Source: Oceanospirillum linum
GTDB lineage: Bacteria > Pseudomonadota > Gammaproteobacteria > Pseudomonadales > Halomonadaceae
Length of the DNA stretch: 64,000 bases
Reading direction: 5' to 3'
Assembly (NCBI RefSeq): GCF_900182785.1
Contig: NZ_FXTS01000008.1
Span: 1 to 64,000 of the forward strand
Under the pieces are notes generated by a model that saw only the letters and a program-made list of their open reading frames with translations, was not told the DNA's origin and made no database searches. Below are positions 17,303 to 27,066 of the stretch, piece by piece; the stretch's first letter is position 1, and every line of letters starts with the position of its first letter. Both the position numbers and the translations under genes were made by a program.

Positions 17303-19771
17303 GTGTTCCCCGTGCCCACGGGGATGAACCGAATTAATGAAGCCCTTGGGCCTAAGAACTGAAGTGTTCCCCGTGCCCACGGGGATGAACCGCACCAGTT
17401 GCTCAACGGAGTAGCCCGCCTGCCGTGTTCCCCGTGCCCACGGGGATGAACCGTATTTTGAGGATATGCGCCTGATTAAACGCCGGTGTTCCCCGTGCCC
17501 ACGGGGATGAACCGAAATGAGCAAAAAAACTGCTTCAACCTCCAGTGTGTTCCCCGTGCCCACGGGGATGAACCGCCTATCCGGTTCAGATTCTGGTATA
17601 GATAAGTGTGTTCCCCGTGCCCACGGGGATGAACCGAGTATGCCGGAAGAGGTCAAGTCTGCGGACAAGTGTTCCCCGTGCCCACGGGGATGAACCGCTG
17701 TAACGCCCGTATTTTTTTCCAGTAACACAGTGTTCCCCGTGCCCACGGGGATGAACCGCTGTGCAAACAGCTTTTCCATATCTTCTTTTTGTGTTCCCCG
17801 TGCCCACGGGGATGAACCGTCGGTGATTTACTCAGCCAGGCATTAAACACGGTGTTCCCCGTGCCCACGGGGATGAACCGTACCACCTGATCCGCTCCGG
17901 CGTTACCGTCACGTGTTCCCCGTGCCCACGGGGATGAACCGCCGTCTTTTGCAGATACCCAGACATTTAAATGGTGTTCCCCGTGCCCACGGGGATGAAC
18001 CGCCCTGCCCGACCTGCTTTGGTAGCGGCTGGGTGTGTTCCCCGTGCCCACGGGGATGAACCGCGTTTATAACACAGGCTGCCGATACTTATATCGTGTT
18101 CCCCGTGCCCACGGGGATGAACCGCAGCTGATACTTTAAGAGCTGCTGTCTGGTCAGTGTTCCCCGTGCCCACGGGGATGAACCGCAGTGTGCGGGTATA
18201 CAGAAACCGGTAGAAGAGTGTTCCCCGTGCCCACGGGGATGAACCGTATGAGGAAAACATACTGGAGATTAACGCCGGGTGTTCCCCGTGCCCACGGGGA
18301 TGAACCGGTAGACGGGAAGTCCATAGACCCTACGACTGGGTGTTCCCCGTGCCCACGGGGATGAACCGTGACCATCTGCTTTTGCTGATGTGCGGACCAT
18401 GTGTTCCCCGTGCCCACGGGGATGAACCGATTGGGCAGACGCGCAGGCCGAACGCATTAGTGTGTTCCCCGTGCCCACGGGGATGAACCGAAAGAAGAAT
18501 GGGTATACCGTTTTATCTTTAGGTGTTCCCCGTGCCCACGGGGATGAACCGCAACGGATCAGATCGTTTTTCTTGATCCCTATGTGTTCCCCGTGCCCAC
18601 GGGGATGAACCGGGCGGAACAGATGCAACGGCTTGGAAAAAGTGGTGTTCCCCGTGCCCACGGGGATGAACCGCATGATTATTCTCCGTCAGCCTTCGGC
18701 AGGGCGTGTTCCCCGTGCCCACGGGGATGAACCGATCCATCGACGCCACATGGCCAAAATCATCCAGTGTTCCCCGTGCCCACGGGGATGAACCGCCTTG
18801 CGGCCACAGTCACAAACTAGCTCCCCCGTGTTCCCCGTGCCCACGGGGATGAACCGAGAAGAGCAGCTAGAGCTGGTGGCGCGACTAGGTGTTCCCCGTG
18901 CCCACGGGGATGAACCGGCGTACTGCACCAGATAAGGCGCTGATCGGTGGTGTTCCCCGTGCCCACGGGGATGAACCCAGTTCCGTTAATGGCGGGATCT
19001 TGATTCTGGCGTGTTCCCCGTGCCCACGGGGATGAACCGAAGGCGCTGACCCGCTGCTTGACGCCGCAAGAGTGTTCCCCGTGCCCACGGGGATGAACCG
19101 AGGGAAACCTTCAGGCAATAAAAAGCCACGACGTGTTCCCCGTGCCCACGGGGATGAACCGCATAGTTTCTCCGGCTGGCTGAAGATGGATATGTGTTCC
19201 CCGTGCCCACGGGGATGAACCGCGTTCGCGGTGCCGAACGTTCTTTGCAAAATTGTGTTCCCCGTGCCCACGGGGATGAACCGGATGGCGGATTAGATCA
19301 ATTGCGGAGTGGGGCGTGTTCCCCGTGCCCACGGGGATGAACCGCTCTGTGAAGCGAAAATTCTTTAGTGCTTTAAGTGTTCCCCGTGCCCACGGGGATG
19401 AACCGAGATTGCAAAAACCGGCGAGACCGACACGACAGTGTTCCCCGTGCCCACGGGGATGAACCGACGCTTTTTAGCGCAGAACTCAGCGTGCGACCGT
19501 GTTCCCCGTGCCCACGGGGATGAACCGCAAGAAGACGAAAAATGCTGGTGGGGGATAGAGTGTTCCCCGTGCCCACGGGGATGAACCGTGTCCACAGTAT
19601 GTTAAGACCAACATAGTCTTGTGTTCCCCGTGCCCACGGGGATGAACCGAGCTTTGGAGTACCGCTCACCAGGCTGGAGCAGTGTTCCCCGTGCCCACGG
19701 GGATGAACCGACGATATTACGGCGCACACAACAAGCACCATCGTGTTCCCCGTGCCCACGGGGATGAACCG

Positions 19772-20962
19772 CTGGATTATCCATATAGCCGGGCTTATCA
19801 GGCGTGTTCCCCGTGCCCACGGGGATGAACCGGTATTCGGTAACCTCGGTTGCCCGGCTACGATGTGTTCCCCGTGCCCACGGGGATGAACCGCGTTTTG
19901 ATAGCTGGCCGCGTGGCAAAGGTACGTGTTCCCCGTGCCCACGGGGATGAACCGTTTAGCCTGCAACTTGATTGGCTGAATGATGCGTGTTCCCCGTGCC
20001 CACGGGGATGAACCGTCGTGTTTAGTGCGCTCTTTGTGCTGGGCTATGTGTTCCCCGTGCCCACGGGGATGAACCGGCATCTGCCGCCAACGCGGGCAGC
20101 GGGTAATCGTGTTCCCCGTGCCCACGGGGATGAACCGCTACGTCAGTCCGTTGACTTAGAAACATCCTAGTGTTCCCCGTGCCCACGGGGATGAACCGCA
20201 CTTAAACCTTATAAGGGAAATTAAGGAAAAGTGTTCCCCGTGCCCACGGGGATGAACCGCTGGATTATCCATATAGCCGGGCTTATCAGGCGTGTTCCCC
20301 GTGCCCACGGGGATGAACCGCGTTTTGATAGCTGGCCGCGTGGCAAAGGTACGTGTTCCCCGTGCCCACGGGGATGAACCGTTTAGCCTGCAACTTGATT
20401 GGCTGAATGATGCGTGTTCCCCGTGCCCACGGGGATGAACCGTCGTGTTTAGTGCGCTCTTTGTGCTGGGCTATGTGTTCCCCGTGCCCACGGGGATGAA
20501 CCGGCATCTGCCGCCAACGCGGGCAGCGGGTAATCGTGTTCCCCGTGCCCACGGGGATGAACCGCTTACGGCTTTAATGGATCTGATCACGGGCTGGTGT
20601 TCCCCGTGCCCACGGGGATGAACCGTGCTCCAGCCAGATAATTAACAGCATCAGCTAGTGTTCCCCGTGCCCACGGGGATGAACCGAAAAAGCAGTAGCA
20701 CTGCTAAAAGAAGGTTTTGTGTTCCCCGTGCCCACGGGGATGAACCGCGCACCCAGGAATTAAATATGATGCAATTTATGTGTTCCCCGTGCCCACGGGG
20801 ATGAACCGCCATGATTTACTCCCTGAGTTGAGTTATCCACGTGTTCCCCGTGCCCACGGGGATGAACCGCTACGTCAGTCCGTTGACTTAGAAACATCCT
20901 AGTGTTCCCCGTGCCCACGGGGATGAACCGCACTTAAACCTTATAAGGGAAATTAAGGAAAA
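19772..20962 (+). repeat. Duplicated spacer block inside the array (spacers 41-60)
   Basis: Spacers 41, 43, 44, 45 and 46 recur in order as 49, 50, 51, 52 and 53; spacers 47 and 48 recur as 59 and 60. Spacer 42 is found only in the first copy and spacers 54-58 only in the second. This fits one tandem duplication of a 13-spacer block followed by loss of five spacers from copy 1 (19772-20230) and of one from copy 2 (20260-20962). Confidence 0.95.
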
Positions 20963-23281
20963 GTGTTCCCCGTGCCCACGGGGATGAACCGAAATGATAG
21001 ATGTAGAGTTCGATGGCGATGTTGTGTTCCCCGTGCCCACGGGGATGAACCGAAATTGAGCGAGTTAAAGAGATTGGTTTTTGCGTGTTCCCCGTGCCCA
21101 CGGGGATGAACCGGTCGCCCTGATGCATATTTGGTTAACACGCACGTGTTCCCCGTGCCCACGGGGATGAACCGTGAAGTTGATAAGACTCGTATAGAGA
21201 ATAAGAGTGTTCCCCGTGCCCACGGGGATGAACCGTCAAAAAGGCACAAAAAAACCGCCGTGGTGGCGTGTTCCCCGTGCCCACGGGGATGAACCGTGTT
21301 CTAGTACCTCATCAATGTAGGTGTCTTTGTGTTCCCCGTGCCCACGGGGATGAACCGTGTTCTAGTACCTCATCAATGTAGGTGTCTTTGTGTTCCCCGT
21401 GCCCACGGGGATGAACCGTTTTTGGCAATGTTGAAACGGCGCGTCTTGAAGTGTTCCCCGTGCCCACGGGGATGAACCGAGGTGTTAACGCCACGGGCAA
21501 AGGGAGGGAATGTGTTCCCCGTGCCCACGGGGATGAACCGTGAGTTTGTGCCTGGCGATTGGTGATCACGGGGTGTTCCCCGTGCCCACGGGGATGAACC
21601 GCATTTAAAACAGCCGCTGAAGCCGCTGCCATTGTGTTCCCCGTGCCCACGGGGATGAACCGACCGCCACATGCCGGAGATCACAGCACCGGCCGTGTTC
21701 CCCGTGCCCACGGGGATGAACCGTGCTTTTTGCGCGGTTTAACGACAACTGGATCGTGTTCCCCGTGCCCACGGGGATGAACCGGGCATGACGCCTGACA
21801 AGCTGCGCGCGATTCTGTGTTCCCCGTGCCCACGGGGATGAACCGATATTCTCCGCAATCTCTGCAATATAAAATCAGTGTTCCCCGTGCCCACGGGGAT
21901 GAACCGCGCTCCTCTTCCAGCACCTGCGGGAACCACGGGTGTTCCCCGTGCCCACGGGGATGAACCGCATAAGCACTTTTTCATGATCCGTATAGAGAAG
22001 TGTTCCCCGTGCCCACGGGGATGAACCGATCTGAAAGGATTGCCAGATGATGAGGCGCTGGTGTTCCCCGTGCCCACGGGGATGAACCGCTGTACAGATG
22101 TATCGCGATGGAATCCTTAATAGTGTTCCCCGTGCCCACGGGGATGAACCGTCAGGGTTCTGATGATCCATGTACGGCAGCACGTGTTCCCCGTGCCCAC
22201 GGGGATGAACCGTGAATCCAGCGCGCAGGAACAACTTTATTGCTGTGTTCCCCGTGCCCACGGGGATGAACCGTGAATCCAGCGCGCAGGAACAACTTTA
22301 TTGCTGTGTTCCCCGTGCCCACGGGGATGAACCGAATTAAATTTGATGCAATTTATGATCTGGGACGTGTTCCCCGTGCCCACGGGGATGAACCGCAATC
22401 TGATTGGCTACAAGGTATTGATAATGGGTGTTCCCCGTGCCCACGGGGATGAACCGTTATTCCTTACACAATATTCATCAACGTACTGGTGTTCCCCGTG
22501 CCCACGGGGATGAACCGCACCGCAAACCTCAACAACAACACCGGCACAAGTGTTCCCCGTGCCCACGGGGATGAACCGACCGGAATATGCCGCACCTTTA
22601 GTGTATTGGTGTGTTCCCCGTGCCCACGGGGATGAACCGCCAATCACCACTGTCTTGAGCAAACATAATGCGTGTTCCCCGTGCCCACGGGGATGAACCG
22701 CGTCAAACTGACTTGTTTGAATCGGCGCTATCGTGTTCCCCGTGCCCACGGGGATGAACCGGGATTAAGAGAGAGGTGATTGATCGGGATAAAGTGTTCC
22801 CCGTGCCCACGGGGATGAACCGTTTTAACCGGTACCTGTCGATTGTTTCGGTTAGTGTTCCCCGTGCCCACGGGGATGAACCGCATTTGAGAATCCAGCT
22901 CGGTTGCACCGTAACGTGTTCCCCGTGCCCACGGGGATGAACCGGGTGTAGGGGCTTATCCACCGCCCACATATGGGTGTTCCCCGTGCCCACGGGGATG
23001 AACCGCCAGTCTGACGCGCTGGGCGGATACCTGCAAAGTGTTCCCCGTGCCCACGGGGATGAACCGCCGACACAGCAACATCGCGCTCATAAAACGAAGT
23101 GTTCCCCGTGCCCACGGGGATGAACCGCGCGTGTTGTGCTTGCAGCCCTCAAAGGAGCTGTGTTCCCCGTGCCCACGGGGATGAACCGATCTATTTAAAC
23201 GCCAAGCCAGCGGGCAAAGAGTGTTCCCCGTGCCCACGGGGATGAACCGGAACAGGACATTTTAGAGTTGCAAATGAGAGT

Positions 23282-23310
23282 GTGTTCCCTGTGCCCACGA
23301 GGATGAATCG
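23282..23310 (+). repeat. Degenerate terminal CRISPR repeat
   Basis: The last repeat reads GTGTTCCCTGTGCCCACGAG then GATGAATCG, with three substitutions against the consensus. Two fall in the stem and partly compensate (C to T on one arm, G to A on the other keep a T-A pair). A decayed repeat is normal at the leader-distal end and confirms the array direction. Confidence 0.9.
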
Positions 23311-23311
23311 T

Positions 23312-23605
23312 CCGGTGCAGGCTGCTTAGAAATGATGTCTGTGTCGCCCTGAAGGACGACCTACGTTCACCGGCACGCAGGCGGTTTAGAAATGATATCC
23401 GTGTCGCCCTGAAGGACGACCTACGTTCAACGGCACGCAGGCGGTTTAAAAATGATATCCGTGTCGCCCTGAAGGACGACCTACGTTCACTGCCGCGCAG
23501 GCGGTTTAGAAATGATGTCTGTGTCGCCCTGAAGGACGACCTACGTTCACCGGCACGCAGGTGGTTTAGCAATGATATCTGTGTCGCCCTGAAGGGCGAC
23601 CTACG
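23312..23605. repeat. 60-bp REP-like tandem repeat after the CRISPR array
   Basis: Starts of GTGTCGCCCTGAAGG occur at exactly 23341, 23401, 23461, 23521 and 23581, giving five copies with a 60-base period plus a leading half unit. Each holds an imperfect palindrome GTCGCCCTGAAGGACGAC. In the last copy it is perfect (GTCGCCCTGAAGGGCGAC), and CCTACG follows. The unit differs from the CRISPR repeat, so this is a separate REP-like or VNTR element. An open minus-strand frame through it arises because 60 is divisible by three. Confidence 0.9.
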
Positions 23606-23648
23606 GCTGTTTTTGGCGCTACGGGTTTGGGGTGGTTGTAGTGGGAGT

Positions 23649-25763
23649 TTACTGGTCTTTATTAAGCATCATCAGGACAACGCTCTGGGTCTCAGCGGTT
23701 TCCCGGTAGCTTTGATCCCGGCCTGATCCGCCGCCGTGGCCGGAGTCCATGCGGGTTCTTAACCAAACCTTTTCTATGTTTGCTTTTTTCAGTCGATAGG
23801 CCCATTTAGCGGGTTCCCAGTATTGCACGCGGGGGTCGTTCAGGCCTGCTTCAATCCAGAGTTTTGGCTGGCGCGGTTCTGTTTGATGGCTTTCTGGTTT
23901 CAGGTTGTCCAGTGGGCTGTAGTGGCGGATTCGCCAGTGGGCTTCCGGTTCTTGGGGGTTGCCCCACTCTTCATATTCGCCAATGGTGAGGGGAAGCTCC
24001 GGTCGCGACATGGTGCGCAGTACATCCACAAAAGGGACTTCGGCGATGATGCCGGTGACAAGTTCGGGGCTGCGGTTGTACAGTGCGCCGAGGACGATTC
24101 CGGCGGCGCTGCCTCCCTGTACGACCAGCTGTTCTTGTTCGGTGATACCTTGTTTGAGCAGTGCCTGTATCACGGCTTCCAGGTCGCGGATGCTGTTTTC
24201 TTTATAGCCGAGCCGGCCCTGGTGATACCAATGCTCGCCACAATCGCCGCCACCGCGAAGGTGGGCGATGGCAAAGATAACATCCCGTTCCATCAGGCTG
24301 AGTCGGCTGGAAGAAAACCAGGGATCCAGCGGGTCGCCGTATGCGCCATAGGCGTAGAGTAAAACAGGTTGTGGTTTTTGCGCATCCAGTAAGGTTTTTT
24401 TACCAACAAGGCTGACGGGGATGGGGGTGCCGTCCCAGGCGGGAATGAGTATCTGCTGACTGGTGAACTGGCTGAGGTCTGTATTGTTCAGGGGCATCTG
24501 ACGCAGCTGTTCCAGCTGTTGCTTTGTCATGGTATAGCGATAGAGGGTAGGTGGCTGATTGAAAGATTCTAACTCCAGTCGTACCCAGGGCGTATCGCTG
24601 TCAGGGTTGTCGGACAGGTTTATGCTGACCAGCGGGTAGGGTGGCTCAAAGTCGTGCTGTTTTTTGCCATCAAGGCTATGGATGGATAACTCCTGACGCC
24701 CCCGGGTGTGATCCCTTTGCAGGATTAACAGATGGTTCTGGAATAGCTCAAACCCTTCGAAAGTTTTCTGCATTGATGGCGGATGAATAACGCTGGCCTG
24801 CTGCAGAAAATCTGCAGGTGACAGCGGCGGTGTGACCTGCTGTTGATCGAGCCGATAGAGCCCGAAGTCGGCTTGTTGCAGGTTGCTGCGGATATAGAGT
24901 TGGTCATCGATACTGTCGGCGTGATATTCATGGCCTTCCTGCTGCTCAATCAGCAGTTGGGGTGGGTTTAAAGGCTGATCTGCCGGTAACAGGTAGTAGC
25001 GGGTGCTTTGTTTACTCAGACTTTCGATAAACAGGTGTTTACGGTCGCGGCTTTTGCTGCAGCCAACCCAGAAGCGGGCATCGGGCTCTTCAAAAATAAT
25101 CGATGTTTGGCCGCTGGCGATGTTCAGAGCCATGACTTGCCACGGGCGCTGTGTGTCGTCCAGTGGGAAGCAAAGCAGGGTCTCCTGATTTTCTGTCCAG
25201 ATCAGGTCAGATGCCAGAGGCGGTAAATCGTCGAAGGTCTGCCAGTGGTTATTGCTCAGGTTAACCAGTTGCAGGCTGTAGATCTCATCGCCCTCGGTAT
25301 CGGTTGTCAGGGCAAGCCGTTGCTCGTCGGGGGAGATTGCCAGATCCCCCAGATCAAAATAGTCGTACTCTGCAGCCAGCTTGTTGATATCCAGATAGCA
25401 GTGAGCCTGTTCCAGTTTCTCCTGATGCTGGCGGTTCTCTTGGTTAAGGGGGGGGCGCCAGAACTGGGGGTAGTTAAGGGCTTCTCTCTGGCGGACAAAA
25501 TAGCGATAGTGTTTCAGGTCTGTGGGGTAGCTGTCATGATCCAGAGGGGTTCGGTGACGAATCTCCCGAAAAAGTTCTTCCTGTAATTCCGGGTTGAGTG
25601 CCGAGTTGGCATCCTGATTGCATTTTTCCAGGAAGGTGAGTGTCTCTCTGCTTTTCTTTTCCAGTGATGAAAGGGGATCTTTCTGCAGCACCCGGGATAA
25701 AAATTGTGGCATTGCGTTAAGTGATGTCGTGCTGAGGTCGTTATTTTGTTTAGCTTGAGACAT
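23649..25763 (-). CDS. ptrB: Oligopeptidase B-like S9 serine peptidase
   Basis: This 704-residue cytoplasmic peptidase of the prolyl oligopeptidase family should cut short peptides, in PtrB after basic residues. An N-terminal beta-propeller (about 70-420) gates a C-terminal alpha/beta-hydrolase domain (about 430-700). The triad is visible: Ser in QGGSAAG, Asp in GLNDPRV and His in DSGHGG. The motif AYGAYG is typical of the PtrB branch. Length agrees with E. coli PtrB (686). The substrate preference is inferred from family. Confidence 0.9.
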   Translation of the reverse strand: MSQAKQNNDLSTTSLNAMPQFLSRVLQKDPLSSLEKKSRETLTFLEKCNQDANSALNPELQEELFREIRHRTPLDHDSYPTDLKHYRYFVRQREALNYPQFWRPPLNQENRQHQEKLEQAHCYLDINKLAAEYDYFDLGDLAISPDEQRLALTTDTEGDEIYSLQLVNLSNNHWQTFDDLPPLASDLIWTENQETLLCFPLDDTQRPWQVMALNIASGQTSIIFEEPDARFWVGCSKSRDRKHLFIESLSKQSTRYYLLPADQPLNPPQLLIEQQEGHEYHADSIDDQLYIRSNLQQADFGLYRLDQQQVTPPLSPADFLQQASVIHPPSMQKTFEGFELFQNHLLILQRDHTRGRQELSIHSLDGKKQHDFEPPYPLVSINLSDNPDSDTPWVRLELESFNQPPTLYRYTMTKQQLEQLRQMPLNNTDLSQFTSQQILIPAWDGTPIPVSLVGKKTLLDAQKPQPVLLYAYGAYGDPLDPWFSSSRLSLMERDVIFAIAHLRGGGDCGEHWYHQGRLGYKENSIRDLEAVIQALLKQGITEQEQLVVQGGSAAGIVLGALYNRSPELVTGIIAEVPFVDVLRTMSRPELPLTIGEYEEWGNPQEPEAHWRIRHYSPLDNLKPESHQTEPRQPKLWIEAGLNDPRVQYWEPAKWAYRLKKANIEKVWLRTRMDSGHGGGSGRDQSYRETAETQSVVLMMLNKDQ

Positions 25764-25827
25764 AATAAGGGCGCTTAAGAATCAGGGTGTTATGCCGCAA
25801 ATACAGCGGCTATAGGAATTGAGAACT

Positions 25828-26202
25828 ATGGCGTTTGAGAGCTATCAGCTTCTGAGCTGGTGTATCTATCTATTATCTGCTTTGGCAGTGATGATTGTCA
25901 CGCTCAGAATTACCCGCAGTTGGCCGTTAACCCTGCGGGGCTTTATTGTCACGACGGCAACGGTGTTGTTTGCGGTTCCCTGGTATGTGCAGGGAACGGG
26001 CGGACCTTTGGCTCCGGCTGTGATTATCACTTTTTTTGAAACGTTTGGTGGTGTTGAAGGCGCAACCTGGATGCGGGCTGGTTTACCTCTGTTAGGTGGG
26101 TTGGCGGTAGGTTATCTGGTTTTGGCACTGTTCCTCTGGCTGAAAAGCCGTCAGGATGAGCCAGGCGCATCGCCATCCGGTGAGGCGGCTGAGGAGCGTT
26201 AA
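25828..26202 (+). CDS. Small membrane protein, unknown function
   Basis: This 124-residue protein has three probable transmembrane segments (about 8-27, 36-56, 84-105) and a short charged tail (KSRQDEPGASPSGEAAEER). I do not recognise a family. ATG at 25828 is preferred over the in-frame TTG nine bases upstream. It heads a set of three same-strand envelope genes with short gaps (137 and 64 bases), so it may act with the next two. Confidence 0.7.
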   Translation: MAFESYQLLSWCIYLLSALAVMIVTLRITRSWPLTLRGFIVTTATVLFAVPWYVQGTGGPLAPAVIITFFETFGGVEGATWMRAGLPLLGGLAVGYLVLALFLWLKSRQDEPGASPSGEAAEER

Positions 26203-26339
26203 TGCAAGCGATCGGTTTGTCTGGCCGATCCGAACAAAAACGGAAATCCGTTGCCGCTTTAAATGATCGTTGTGAAGTGGCACTTTAGTTGGGGCGGGTC
26301 GTTTTAACGGCTTAAAGGAAATTATTTCAGGAAATTAAT

Positions 26340-27002
26340 ATGACAACGCACGTCATTCTTCTCGTTTTAGTTATGCTGTTTGCTGGTGTTTTTGGTGGTT
26401 TGGTTAATTTTTATCTGCTGAACCAGAATAACAAAGATACCATTGCTCTGGCGCGCTCTCTGGTGGTGGGTGTCAGTGCTGCGTTTCTGGTGCCGGTAGC
26501 ACTGGATCTGCTGAGCAGTGATATTGTGGCGCAGAGTCAGGAGGATGCCTCTAAGCTGCTGATCTATACCGGTATCTGCCTGATTGCTGCTATCGCCTCA
26601 CGTTTGGTGGCAACGAATACACTGGATCGTACTCTGGTGGCGGCAGAAACAGCTAAAACAGAAACAGAGCAGCTGAAGCAGCAACTAAAGCAGCTGCAGG
26701 ACTCTATCGTGCCTTTGCTGGAAACAGAAACCGAGCATGAGGATCAGGCAGAAGTTTCATCAACAGAGCTGGATTCACTGGATGTTTCCTCAACAGCGGT
26801 GTTGAAGAGCCTGGCCAGTGGTCGCCATATCTATCGTGCGCTGCCGACTCTGTGTACTGAGACCGAACTGGATGAAACCGATCTGCAGAAAAGCCTGGCG
26901 GTTTTAGTCGGTAAAGGTATGGCGGGCCGTGTTAACAGTGGCTGGGGAATGCGCTGGTATGTAACGGAGCGTGGCCGTAAGCTGGCTGAGTCCATTGTTT
27001 AA
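26340..27002 (+). CDS. Membrane protein with coiled coil and winged-helix-like C-terminus (YEATS-associated helix type)
   Basis: This 220-residue protein has an N-terminal helix (about 4-27), further hydrophobic segments (about 40-58 and 72-90), a coiled-coil stretch (EQLKQQLKQLQDSI) and an acidic linker. The C-terminal ~70 residues (ATAVLKSLASG-type helix, then GWGMRWYVTERGRKLAESI) look like a winged helix. It resembles proteins named YEATS-associated helix-containing; this is recalled, not searched. AAGGAAATT precedes the ATG. Confidence 0.6.
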   Translation: MTTHVILLVLVMLFAGVFGGLVNFYLLNQNNKDTIALARSLVVGVSAAFLVPVALDLLSSDIVAQSQEDASKLLIYTGICLIAAIASRLVATNTLDRTLVAAETAKTETEQLKQQLKQLQDSIVPLLETETEHEDQAEVSSTELDSLDVSSTAVLKSLASGRHIYRALPTLCTETELDETDLQKSLAVLVGKGMAGRVNSGWGMRWYVTERGRKLAESIV

Positions 27003-27066
27003 TAACAAAAAGATTGAGATGGATACCGGAGTTGATCCGGTATCACCAGGTAAGTAAGGAACTGAA

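Larger units (their letters stand above)
17303..23310 (+). CRISPR. Type I-E CRISPR array: 99 repeats, 98 spacers
   Basis: Repeats are 29 bp, beginning GTGTTCCCCGTGCCCACGG and ending GGGATGAACCG, with a palindromic core (CCCCGTG/CACGGGG). Spacers are 32 bases, giving a 61-base period checked along the array. The single exception is spacer 79 (22090-22122) at 33 bases. All repeats look identical except repeat 28 (18950-18978), whose last base is C instead of G, and the terminal repeat 99, which is degenerate. Spacers 41, 43-48 recur as 49-53, 59 and 60. Spacers 66/67 and 81/82 are identical neighbours. The orientation (leader at 17208) means the newest spacers are near 17.3 kb. The cas genes look intact, so the array is probably expressed. 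Confidence 0.99.

Noticed and set aside
17135..23237. Many minus-strand ORFs of 60-250 residues with repeated SSPWARGT, VHPRGHGEH and RFIPVGTGNT
   Set aside because: They are translations of CRISPR repeats read through spacers in three frames; the 61-base period shifts the frame each unit. Not genes.
23195..23572. Minus-strand ORF with 20-residue repeats (RRSSFRAT)
   Set aside because: It spans the array end and the 60-bp repeat. The frame stays open only because 60 is divisible by three, and there is no ribosome site or family.
23312..23605. Second CRISPR array of 60-bp units
   Set aside because: Units are near-identical over their full length with no variable spacers, so it is a tandem REP-like repeat.
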